Of a DNA stretch of 64,000 bases, positions 19,548 to 27,309 are shown in pieces. The stretch comes from Salinisphaera sp. Q1T1-3. Its GTDB lineage: Bacteria; Pseudomonadota; Gammaproteobacteria; Nevskiales; Salinisphaeraceae. The stretch spans positions 146,134 through 210,133 of the forward strand of contig NZ_QZWD01000006.1 of NCBI RefSeq assembly GCF_003602005.1. The letters run 5' to 3'. The position numbers and the translations under genes were made by a program. Under the pieces are notes generated by a model, which searched no databases, was not told where the DNA came from, and saw only the letters and a list, made by a program, of their open reading frames with translations. Position 1 is the first letter of the stretch. Each line of letters opens with the position of its first letter.

Positions 19548-19586
19548 GTTCTAAAGAACGATAGAATGATTGAGTTTTAGAGTCAA
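19548..19586 (-). promoter_or_regulatory. promoter and dyad operator of the smtB-like operon
   Basis: On the minus strand TTGACT (19586-19581) and TATCGT (19563-19558) are separated by exactly 17 bases, a convincing sigma-70 promoter. GTTCT-TT-AGAAC (19559-19548) is a dyad that starts inside the -10 box and covers the transcription start, five bases from the ATG. This is an ideal position for repression by the encoded SmtB/ArsR protein. Confidence 0.7.
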
Positions 19587-19778
19587 GGCGACGGAGAGGC
19601 GTTCTACCCAATCGTTCCGGGCAATGCGTTTTCGCCGGTGTCGTTGGTTCCCGGTGATGCCGGTTCGATGGCGCGTCCGCATTCGGCGGGCAACCGGCAG
19701 GCGGTCGGGGCGGCCGCGCCGCTGGACGGGCTCGACCGGCGGCAGCCTCGCCCCATGGTGCCGGCTGTCGGCCCGGGT

Positions 19779-20909
19779 TCAATCCCAGTCGGCGGGTTTA
19801 CCCATGTCATTGGACGGCAGTGCCGATCCGAACCGGAACTGCACCGGGCGCTCGGCCGGGGTCAGGCATTCGATAGCAAATCGACGCAGCCGAGACTCGA
19901 GATCGGTCGGCGCGTGGCCGTCGATGGTCACCACGAAGGCTTTCAGGCGACCATCGTCGCCAAGTCGTACCGCGGCTTCCGAGACGCCGTCGTGCGCGGC
20001 GAGCAGACCGGCGATGTGCGTTGGATAGACATTGATGCCGCCGACCTGAACGGCATGATCATGGCGCCCGTCGAGCGCGATTCGACGGGTGTCGATGGCT
20101 CGGATCCGGTCGGGCAATGCGACGAGCTGGCCGTCGCGATCGCGTAGCGATAGCCCATCGTCGTGTTGCGCGAGCTGCCAGCGCGGCAACAGCGCATAGC
20201 CGGCCTGCGGCACGTCACGAAGGCCGACGGCGCTGGTTTCCGATGTGCCGTAGACATCGACGAGCCGGGACAGGCCGCTGGCGAGCAGGGTCTGGCCGAC
20301 GTTCGAATCCAGTGGGCCGCCTGAGTTGATACCGATGACGCCGTTCGGCCAGTCGCGACGAAAGCGAGACAGGGCGGCCCAGTGTTCGGGTACTCCCACG
20401 ATGAGATCGTCGGGACGCAGCTCGGGCAGGGCCGTGATCTGCCCGTCGATGACCGGCACATCGAGCGCGACCGGCAATAGTGCGGTCCAGACCAGACCGT
20501 AGAGATGATCGGCCGGGACGAGCGCGATGATGCGCCCGGCGGTTGTAAAGTGCTGGGCCAGCGTTTCGGCTTCCGCCCACAGTTCGGCCACGGCATGGGA
20601 ATGGCGTTGCGGGGCGCCGGTCGAGCCCGATGTGTGCACGGTGAGTCGTTCGACGGGCGTCCGGTCGAGTCCTTCGGCCCAATCGTCGAGACTGTCCGCG
20701 GCGTTGATATCGAACACGATATCGCTCAGCTCGAACATTTCGCCGAGCGCGGCGGCCACGCCCATCCGCTCGAGCGAGTCCAGTGGCGCGTCCACTGGCC
20801 TGTCGTCCGGTCTCTCCGCGGGCTGGCCGCGCAATCGCTGGATTTCTCGTTGCATCACGGCGGCCGTGATCCGGCGGATCGCGGTATGCGGTAGCGCGCG
20901 AACGGTCAT
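19779..20909 (-). CDS. adenylate-forming ligase, p-coumarate:CoA ligase-like (PYP chromophore)
   Basis: 376 residues, much shorter than ordinary 4-coumarate:CoA ligases, which I recall also being true of ligases linked to PYP. The P-loop is TVHTSGSTGAPQ (90-101), the adenylate motif is VYGTSETSAVG, the hinge region is RRIALDGRHDHAVQVGGINVY, and a C-terminal lysine lies in NDMGKPAD (K371). The first 80 residues contain PLDSLERMGVAAALGEMFEL, resembling a carrier-protein phosphopantetheine motif. It follows the PAS-GGDEF gene by one base (TGA-C-ATG) in the operon headed by the PYP homologue. The expected reaction is ATP-dependent activation of p-coumarate for attachment to PYP. An alternative is a ligase for another aryl acid. 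Confidence 0.75.
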   Translation of the reverse strand: MTVRALPHTAIRRITAAVMQREIQRLRGQPAERPDDRPVDAPLDSLERMGVAAALGEMFELSDIVFDINAADSLDDWAEGLDRTPVERLTVHTSGSTGAPQRHSHAVAELWAEAETLAQHFTTAGRIIALVPADHLYGLVWTALLPVALDVPVIDGQITALPELRPDDLIVGVPEHWAALSRFRRDWPNGVIGINSGGPLDSNVGQTLLASGLSRLVDVYGTSETSAVGLRDVPQAGYALLPRWQLAQHDDGLSLRDRDGQLVALPDRIRAIDTRRIALDGRHDHAVQVGGINVYPTHIAGLLAAHDGVSEAAVRLGDDGRLKAFVVTIDGHAPTDLESRLRRFAIECLTPAERPVQFRFGSALPSNDMGKPADWD

Positions 20910-20910
20910 G

Positions 20911-22188
20911 TCAGGAGGCCACGACCCGGTCGCGTCCGCCATGCTTGGCCTCGTAAAGCCGGCGGTCGGCAATCGCGATGAGATCATCGCTCGACCCGTC
21001 CGTCTCGCCCATCTCGGCACAGCCAAAACTGGCGGTGACCGCGATTCGGGCACCGGGTACAGCAACGGTCATGCCGGCGATGCGCTGGCGCAGCGTTTCT
21101 GCCATCTCGGTGGTTTCGGTCAATGAACAGTCCGGGACCAGCAGCGCGAATTCCTCACCGCCCAGACGCGCGAACACGCCGCGTTCCGGCGCATGTTCGA
21201 GGCCGAGCCGCGCAACGCGCTTGAGCACGGCATCGCCGGTCGGATGGCCGTGGGCGTCGTTCAGCGCCTTGAAGTCGTCCAGATCGAGAATGATCAACGA
21301 CATCGGCCGGCCTTGCGACGTGCATCGGACGCGTTCGCGCTCCAGCGTCTTCTGGAACTGCATGCGGTTGGTTGCGCCGGTCAGGTAGTCGCGCGTGAGA
21401 AGCTCGACCAGATCGTCGGGCTTTCCGCCGGGTTTCGGCACGTCGCGCAGGACGAGCGAAAACGCGCGGTCGTCCTCGTCTTCTGCCTCGGCTCGGGCGA
21501 CGAGCAGGCGTTGGCACCAGTAGCGCTGGCCGTCGGCGCGTGTCTCCCATCCTTCGAACAGATGCCAGCCGTTGCGTGTCGCCAGCGCGAGCTGGTCGGT
21601 GATGGAAAGCGGCGTCTGCCCCATGCTCTGGGCGCGTGACAGGATGGCTTCCACCGAGCCGCCGATGACATCGGCGGCCTCGTAGCCGGTCTGACGCGTA
21701 AACGAGGTGTTGGCCGCCAGTACGATACCGTTGAGATCGACGGTGAGCAGGGCATGATCGTTGATCTCGTCGATCAGGGCCGAGAACCACGTATCGGCCT
21801 GTCGCAGCCGATACTCCTGAGACACCTGTGCGCTGATGTCGCTGAGCGTGGCGATCAGCTGATTCGGCGCGCGCTTGACCAGCGTGCAGGACAGCACCCG
21901 AGGGTCGCCGCCGACGTTTCGGCGTCCCAGATCCACGAAAATGCGGTGCCCGTCGCAGATCGTGCCGAAATCCGCCGCGAAGCCTTCGACGAAATTACGC
22001 AGTTCCGGCGCATGTTTCTCGGTGGCGAGAAAAAAATTCTCGACCCCGTCGGCGCCGGCCAGCGGCAACAGATGCTTCATCGCATTCGGGTTGATCATCC
22101 CGATGTGGCCCGTCTCATCGAGCTCGATGAGCCCGAACGGGCAGGCATACATGAAGCCGAGAAGTTCGTTATCGTCCGATATGGCCAT
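20911..22188 (-). CDS. double-PAS diguanylate cyclase (GGDEF)
   Basis: 425 residues, soluble. An N-terminal PAS domain (about 8-125, CPFGLIELDETGHIGMINPN) and a second PAS (about 140-255, LIDEINDHALLTVDLNGIV ... RQTGYEAADVIGG) precede a GGDEF domain. That domain carries the intact active-site motif GGEEF (343-347) and the metal-binding DLDDF. There is no RxxD inhibitory site five residues before GGEEF, so product feedback may be absent. It makes c-di-GMP from two GTP. The gene is 13 bp downstream of the PYP homologue and one base upstream of the ligase. It is the obvious candidate effector of the photosensor, acting directly or through PAS-PAS contact. Confidence 0.88.
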   Translation of the reverse strand: MAISDDNELLGFMYACPFGLIELDETGHIGMINPNAMKHLLPLAGADGVENFFLATEKHAPELRNFVEGFAADFGTICDGHRIFVDLGRRNVGGDPRVLSCTLVKRAPNQLIATLSDISAQVSQEYRLRQADTWFSALIDEINDHALLTVDLNGIVLAANTSFTRQTGYEAADVIGGSVEAILSRAQSMGQTPLSITDQLALATRNGWHLFEGWETRADGQRYWCQRLLVARAEAEDEDDRAFSLVLRDVPKPGGKPDDLVELLTRDYLTGATNRMQFQKTLERERVRCTSQGRPMSLIILDLDDFKALNDAHGHPTGDAVLKRVARLGLEHAPERGVFARLGGEEFALLVPDCSLTETTEMAETLRQRIAGMTVAVPGARIAVTASFGCAEMGETDGSSDDLIAIADRRLYEAKHGGRDRVVAS

Positions 22189-22201
22189 GCCTGGTGGCAG
22201 G

Positions 22202-22573
22202 TCAGCGCTCGACGAGAACGTAGCGGCGCGCCACGTCGCGGGATTGCAGCAGGCGCAGCCGGACCCGGGTCGGGCGCATCCGCAGCGTCAGCACGAACGG
22301 CACGATCTCGTCCAGATCGGGTTCGTCCTCGAAACGCTGGGCGACCATGAAATTGTTCATGCATTGACCGATCGTGGAGAAGAATGGCGCATCGATTACA
22401 AGGGCCGGATCGATGCCGGACAGTCGTTGTTCGGCCGCGTTGTAGACGTCGGCACGCGTATCCGGCCGCAGGCCGATGACGCCGAAATCGAGGGCATCGC
22501 AGGCCTCGTGCGTCATCTGTTCCAGCTCGATCAACTGAACGGTCTCGAAAGTCGGTTGCGAAGCGGCGCTCAT
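22202..22573 (-). CDS. pyp: photoactive yellow protein (PYP) homologue
   Basis: 123 residues, the length of the Halorhodospira protein (125). It aligns without large gaps: an N-terminal cap of about 25 residues, then LDFGVIGL, VYNAAEQRLSG, FFSTIGQC and LRMRPTRVRLRL. The key residues correspond: Y44 and E48 (Y42/E46, chromophore hydrogen bonds), S52 (T50), C71 (C69, thioester to p-coumaric acid) and M99 (M100, gating thermal recovery). R52 is replaced by I54. PYPs are blue-light receptors with a PAS fold. The operon context of a PAS-GGDEF cyclase and a short coumarate-type ligase strongly supports a functional photosensor. No tyrosine ammonia-lyase gene is in the window. Confidence 0.85.
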   Translation of the reverse strand: MSAASQPTFETVQLIELEQMTHEACDALDFGVIGLRPDTRADVYNAAEQRLSGIDPALVIDAPFFSTIGQCMNNFMVAQRFEDEPDLDEIVPFVLTLRMRPTRVRLRLLQSRDVARRYVLVER

Positions 22574-22663
22574 GCGTTGTCCACAGGCTTGGCGAAATGC
22601 TCAGCTGGCGAGCTTAATCGACCCGTCGGCCCGGCGGCTAGCCGGTCGGGGCCAACGATCGCC

Positions 22664-22977
22664 CTAGGGCCTGTTGATGTGTCTGCGAGCGCCTTTTCGT
22701 CGAGAGACCGCCGTGTGTCCGGCAAGGCGCGAGTTGCCGATCGTGGCGTGCCACGATCAAGGCTCGCAACGCCGCCGGGCGCCCATCGTCGATTTTTCAT
22801 GGGCGGCCCAACCCGAAGGGACAAGCGCCCCAAAATCAAGAACACGACGGCAATCCAGCGTTGTCGCCCGCGGGTGCAGAATAACGGCACGGCGCGTGCT
22901 ACGCCTCGTCTTGCCGCCCATCGTCAATTTCAGGGCGCGCTTGGCGCGGACTCGCACGAAACCTCAACACGCCCCAG
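22664..22977 (+). repeat. mosaic structured repeat, frame A copy 2 (A2)
   Basis: About 310 bp, flanked by CTAG (22664-22667) and CCAG (22974-22977). Left end AGGGCCTGTTGATGTGTC; right end CGAAACCTCAACACGCCCC. Its 57-nt core is at 22854-22910, in the same orientation as A1. Arms are of the GCGCCCATCGTC type. It lies 91 bp upstream of the PYP start codon, so any PYP promoter is in the remaining gap or within the element. The rest of 22574-22999 holds no gene. Confidence 0.85.
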
Positions 22978-22999
22978 GGACGTGGTCCAGCGTCGGCGG

Positions 23000-23377
23000 T
23001 CAGGCTGCGTCGTACCGGGATTCACAGAATCGCTGTACGGCCGGCGCCATTCGATGACGATCGGCAATCGCGATCCAGTCGAGTGCCGTGATCTCGGCCA
23101 TCGGCGTGGGCGTGTCCAGCAGCCGGCCGGTAAAGCAATACAGCGTGACCGTGTCGTGCGAATCCAGTGCCGGTCCGTCCACGGTCATCAGATGCTGGAC
23201 CGAGTCCGCGGCAATCGCCGTACCGAGTTCTTCGTGAATTTCGCGATGCAGCGCCGCCTGCGGACTCTCGCCGGGCTCGATCTTGCCGCCAGCGAAATAA
23301 TAGTGGCTGTTGTCGCGTACGCGAACCAGAAGCAGCTTGTCGTTTTCTTCGATGACCAGGCAGGCACAGTGAATCAT
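23000..23377 (-). CDS. Nudix hydrolase
   Basis: 125 residues with a complete Nudix box at 31-52: G-K-I-E-P-G-E, then R45-E46 and E49-E50-L-G. This box binds Mg2+ and hydrolyses nucleoside diphosphates linked to another group; the substrate cannot be inferred. The N terminus (CACLVIEENDKLLLVRV) and FAGGKIEPGES are typical of the MutT-like subgroup. ATG 23377 is chosen because GAGG lies upstream and homology starts here, although the frame extends 15 codons further. The stop is 23 bp from repeat A2. Confidence 0.85.
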   Translation of the reverse strand: MIHCACLVIEENDKLLLVRVRDNSHYYFAGGKIEPGESPQAALHREIHEELGTAIAADSVQHLMTVDGPALDSHDTVTLYCFTGRLLDTPTPMAEITALDWIAIADRHRMAPAVQRFCESRYDAA

Positions 23378-24152
23378 GATATATCGCCTCGTTTCGGCTG
23401 CTGCCATGGCCGCCGGTTGCACTCGGCCGTCAGGTTTCGACCAATTTGAGCTTATTGTGCAATTCCCGGCCAGACCAGTTCGCCGAATGCCGAAAGCGTG
23501 ACCATGAAAATAACGAGGCGCGTTGTACCATGGCGCAGCTCAAGGGCAAAGCGGAAGTACCGATCAAAGTGCCGGACACTGCCCGTGGCACGCTCGGGAC
23601 AAGCCAGCGCTTTCGATCAAAACGATACCGCTTTTGCCTACGACGACACGTGACGAGCCGTTTCCGGCTGTGCCGATATACAACCCGCGGAGGCCCGTGA
23701 CTTCGACAGCTGGGCGGTTGTCCATATCAATCCCGGTAATGCGGTCAGCGATGGGCCAGAGTGCATCCCTTGACGACAGGCCCCAAGAGCGACCGGCCGG
23801 GGCGTCGAGTCGTTATCGACACGGGCGCGATCACTCCGGCACCAGAAACCGCGGCGCCTGTCAGCTGTTTGCAACGTCATCGCGCGATCGCGTCGGCACC
23901 TTTCTGTCCGGGATGTCCAATGGCGCCACGTTCGGTGCCTGCGGCAGATATGTATTCACATGCCTGTGTCATTCCTCCGAAGGTCCATTTGTTTGTCCCG
24001 GGTCGAGCGCCCGCAATGGCCGTCGCGTGCGCAGGCAGGCATGGTCGGTAGGCCGATATACCGAGGGGCGCCGAGTGGTGGGCTGCGTGCCGGCGGATGC
24101 GACAGGGCCAGGCCGTCGCTTCGGTACGGATTCGACAACGAAGGAGAGGGCG
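23378..24152. other. long intergenic region with decayed repeat
   Basis: About 775 bp between divergently oriented Nudix and phosphodiesterase genes. Apart from the degenerate frame-B copy at 23838-23935 and the AAGGAGAGGG ribosome-binding site at 24141, I see no gene. The composition is as GC-rich as the surroundings, suggesting old eroded sequence rather than recent foreign DNA. Confidence 0.5.
23838..23935 (+). repeat. degenerate frame-B repeat
   Basis: CTCCGGCACCAGAAACCGCG, TGTCAGCTGTTTGCAACGTC and CACCTTTCTGTCCGGGATGT align in order with B1-B3. About a quarter of the positions are changed and the left arm of the palindrome is lost. It is an ancient copy. Confidence 0.55.
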
Positions 24153-25217
24153 ATGCGCCACGACGATGAGGACAAGGCAGCACGCGCGATACCGGAGCAG
24201 GCGGTGATTGCCCATCGCGGTGCATCGCGCGATGCGCCCGAGGCCACTCGAGCGGCGTATCTGCTGGCCCGGGATCTCGGTGCCGATTATCTCGAAGCCG
24301 ATCTGCAGCGCACGCGAGACGGACACCTGATTGTGCTTCACGACACGACGCTCGAACGCACGACCGATATCGAAACGGTATTTCCGGAGCGCGTGGCCGA
24401 CCCGGTCAGCACGTTCAGCCTCGCCGAGATCAAGCAGCTCGATGCCGGTTCCTGGTTCAACAAGGCACATCCCAGCCGGGCCCGGCCCGGCTATGCGGGG
24501 TTGCAGATCCTGACCCTCGACGAGTTGCGCGAAATCGCGGAAAGCGGAACGCATCAGCCGGGACTTTATCTGGAAACCAAGGCGCCGGAATTGTTTCCCG
24601 GTATCGAAGCCGAGCTGGCCGACTATCTGCGCAGACACGGCTGGATCGGCGACGATGCCCGCCGGGCACCCACGGATTTCGACCGCGAAGCGCACGTGGC
24701 GGTTGGTTATTCGGCCGGGCGTGTGGTGTTGCAGACATTTGCTCGGGATAGCCTGGCCCAACTTGCCGAGCGAATGCCGGATACGCCGAAGATTCTATTG
24801 CTCGGCCTCGGCGGCAAGCAGGGTATCGCGGCGGATGAATCGATCGTGCAACGCGCGGACGAACCCGATGCCGTGTTTCGGGCGCGTTGCACGGTAGCCT
24901 CAAGCGAGGCCTATGATGCATTTCTCGACTACGCGGTCGCTCGCGGCGCGATCGGTGTCGGTGCTTCGACCGTCCGGACCGATCTCGATTCAGTCTATAG
25001 CTATGCCGATCTGGCCCGGCCCTGGATGATTGCGCATGTCCATCGGCGTGGCCTGCACTTGCACGTTTATACGCTGGATCACGCCACGGATTTTCAGCGG
25101 TACATCGAGCGAGGTGTGGACGGTGTTTTCACCAACGATCCGTTGGCGCTATGCCAGTTCGTGGACAGATCGCCGGCCGAGACGATCGAAACGATACTCG
25201 CCCGCCACGGTCACTGA
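24153..25217 (+). CDS. glycerophosphodiester phosphodiesterase
   Basis: 354 residues. The GDPD TIM-barrel signature is clear: IAHRGASRDAPEAT (H21, R22), LEADLQRTRDGHLIVLHD (E48, D50, catalytic H63), LYLETKAPELFPG and the C-terminal GVDGVFTNDPL. It hydrolyses glycerophosphodiesters from phospholipid turnover to sn-glycerol-3-phosphate and an alcohol. It resembles periplasmic GlpQ in length and motifs, yet no signal peptide is present at this start, so a cytosolic (UgpQ-like) location is predicted. ATG 24153 follows the strong site AAGGAGAGGG. Confidence 0.9.
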   Translation: MRHDDEDKAARAIPEQAVIAHRGASRDAPEATRAAYLLARDLGADYLEADLQRTRDGHLIVLHDTTLERTTDIETVFPERVADPVSTFSLAEIKQLDAGSWFNKAHPSRARPGYAGLQILTLDELREIAESGTHQPGLYLETKAPELFPGIEAELADYLRRHGWIGDDARRAPTDFDREAHVAVGYSAGRVVLQTFARDSLAQLAERMPDTPKILLLGLGGKQGIAADESIVQRADEPDAVFRARCTVASSEAYDAFLDYAVARGAIGVGASTVRTDLDSVYSYADLARPWMIAHVHRRGLHLHVYTLDHATDFQRYIERGVDGVFTNDPLALCQFVDRSPAETIETILARHGH

Positions 25218-25570
25218 CCGCCATATCGGCACCTCGTCGCTGCGGTAACCGCGCGGTTTCGGATCGCGAGCCGATGGCGCTCGGTCATCGCCGTGATTAT
25301 CGTGTCGAGCAGCCGGTTGGCGATCAGACTCTCGATAAGATCGGGCGTGACCAGACCGCCCTTGCGTCCGCGCTCGGGCGTTGCGCCCGGCTTGATAAAT
25401 CGACGAACCATCGACCATCGGTCGTATGGGTTCGGATTGACGTTGTCGTGAGTCCGGAGACGCCGAGTATGTCGATGATTTGAAAGCCTGTATCCAGCAT
25501 CGAAGCTGGCGCCGCGTCAGGCGTGATTCGATGGCAATGCGCGATGCGACTTTTCGTTATATTGATCGTG
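25218..25570. other. intergenic region without recognised gene
   Basis: About 350 bp. A minus-strand frame at 25211-25411 has a lysine- and glycine-containing stretch (GRKGGLVTPDLIESL) that might be a gene remnant, but I could not assign it and it overlaps the phosphodiesterase stop codon. No repeat or terminator is evident. Confidence 0.4.
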
Positions 25571-27262
25571 ATGCGTGATTGCCGTCGACATTCCGCTCTA
25601 TTCTTGAGACTGGCCGTTGTGCCGGGTGTGGCTGTCGTCTTGGTGATGATGCTCAGCGGCCTGGTCTGCTACAGCTTCTACCAGCAGTTGACGGAGGCGC
25701 GACGCGGCAACGTCGAGATGAGTCGGCTGCATCGTGTATTGACAGCGGCGTATTGGCTCAGCGCAGAGCGCGGGCCGGCCAATGTGGCCATGACCGCTGA
25801 TGCGACCCGCCGGGCGGCTGCGAAAGCCGAGCTGGCGCAAGCCCGCAACCAGACTGACCTGGCCCTGTCGCGCCTCGTTGACCTGCCCGACAGCCAGGCG
25901 TTGCAGGCGCGTCTGAGCGGTGCGCGTGCCGCCGTCGACCGTGTCGTCGACACGGCCCCGTCGCAACGCACGCTGGCCGACCTGCAGGATGCGATCGATG
26001 GCATGGCTGCCACTTCGGCTGCGTTTCAGGACCGGATTCATGCAGTCGCATCCGCCATTATCAAACGTATGCACACCCTGGCATCGCCCGTCCGTCTGGC
26101 TGTGGGGCTGAGTACGTTCCGCAATCGGGCCGGCCTGCTCGGTTCAATGCTCATCGCGCCCATCAACATGCGTCGTAACCTGCCACCGGCCAATCGCACG
26201 CGTGTGAATCAATTGATCGGCGAAATCAACGCCGACTGGGATCAATTGCAATTCCATGTCGGTCTGGAATCCGAAGAGGCTGCCGTCTTCGACGCTTGGC
26301 GGAATCGAACCCGAGAACGCTACATGACGCATGGCCTAGCGTTGGTCGAAAACACGGTGCGTCAGCTACAGGAGGCCGAGTACACCACGCTTAACGCGGC
26401 GGACTTCACTGCCCGGTATGTTCTGGCGATGCAGCCGGTCGAGATCTGGCGCCATCGATTCTTCGAAATCCTCGAGCATCGCTATGCTGAAAAGGCCCGC
26501 CGTGCGTGGCGGCATCTGGTGACGGTTATAAGCGCTGCGCTCGCCATAATGGTGGTTGCATTCCTGGCGATCGGGCGAATCTACTGGCGCCTGCAATATC
26601 CCTTTTTGCACGTCAGTCGAGATGTCGTGGAGCTGGCCCACGACAGGATTTTCCGAGCGCGTGATCGACCGCCCCATGATAAGGCGCTCACGCCGTTGTT
26701 TGATGCGGTGGATATATTGGCCGATCGGCTCGCGGAGCGGCGCGCCGTCACGCACCAACTCCGCCAGCTGGCCGATATGGACAGCCTGACCGATCTTCTG
26801 AATCGGCGTGCATTCGAGCGGCAGGCCCGGCAATGGCTGGCTGGATACCCGAATGAGCCGATATCGCTCATCTCGCTGGATATCGATCACTTCAAGCAGA
26901 TCAATGACCGATACGGGCATCTCGCGGGCGACCGGGTGCTGTGCGAGCTGGCGAACGTGCTGCAAGGGCTGACGACCGATGATGTGATTGCATCGCGCTT
27001 CGGCGGCGATGAGTTTGCGGTGCTGATTCGAGCCGGTTGGGCACGGTCGCAGGCTATCGCGGGCCAGCTGCAAACCGCGGTTCGTGGGCTCGAGGTGGGC
27101 ACGGATGACGACGTCACGATCGACGTGGCAGTCAGTATCGGTATCGCCGAAGCGACGAGTTCGGATCTATCATCCTTGATGCATGCCGCCGATGAGCAGC
27201 TATACGCGGCGAAAACGCAAGGTCGTGACTGTATCCGAACCACGGGCGGCGGGCCGGTTTGA
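25571..27262 (+). CDS. membrane-bound diguanylate cyclase with periplasmic helical sensor
   Basis: About 563 residues from ATG 25571; alternatives at 25544 (ATG) and 25523 (GTG) would add a hydrophobic tail. TM1 (about 15-35) and TM2 (near 340-360) enclose an all-helical extracytoplasmic domain of about 300 residues. Its start (LHRVLTAAYWLSAERGPANVA) recalls nitrate/nitrite-sensing or four-helix sensors, without certainty. The cytosolic GGDEF domain has DIDHFKQINDRYGH and the intact motif GGDEF near residue 478; no RxxD inhibitory site precedes it. It is one of three cyclases in 11 kb and is convergent with the SSS transporter. Confidence 0.85.
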   Translation: MRDCRRHSALFLRLAVVPGVAVVLVMMLSGLVCYSFYQQLTEARRGNVEMSRLHRVLTAAYWLSAERGPANVAMTADATRRAAAKAELAQARNQTDLALSRLVDLPDSQALQARLSGARAAVDRVVDTAPSQRTLADLQDAIDGMAATSAAFQDRIHAVASAIIKRMHTLASPVRLAVGLSTFRNRAGLLGSMLIAPINMRRNLPPANRTRVNQLIGEINADWDQLQFHVGLESEEAAVFDAWRNRTRERYMTHGLALVENTVRQLQEAEYTTLNAADFTARYVLAMQPVEIWRHRFFEILEHRYAEKARRAWRHLVTVISAALAIMVVAFLAIGRIYWRLQYPFLHVSRDVVELAHDRIFRARDRPPHDKALTPLFDAVDILADRLAERRAVTHQLRQLADMDSLTDLLNRRAFERQARQWLAGYPNEPISLISLDIDHFKQINDRYGHLAGDRVLCELANVLQGLTTDDVIASRFGGDEFAVLIRAGWARSQAIAGQLQTAVRGLEVGTDDDVTIDVAVSIGIAEATSSDLSSLMHAADEQLYAAKTQGRDCIRTTGGGPV

Positions 27263-27309
27263 GACCGTCTCGGCACGACGATGCTTTCTCGGAAGCGCGG
27301 TCGCCGGCC

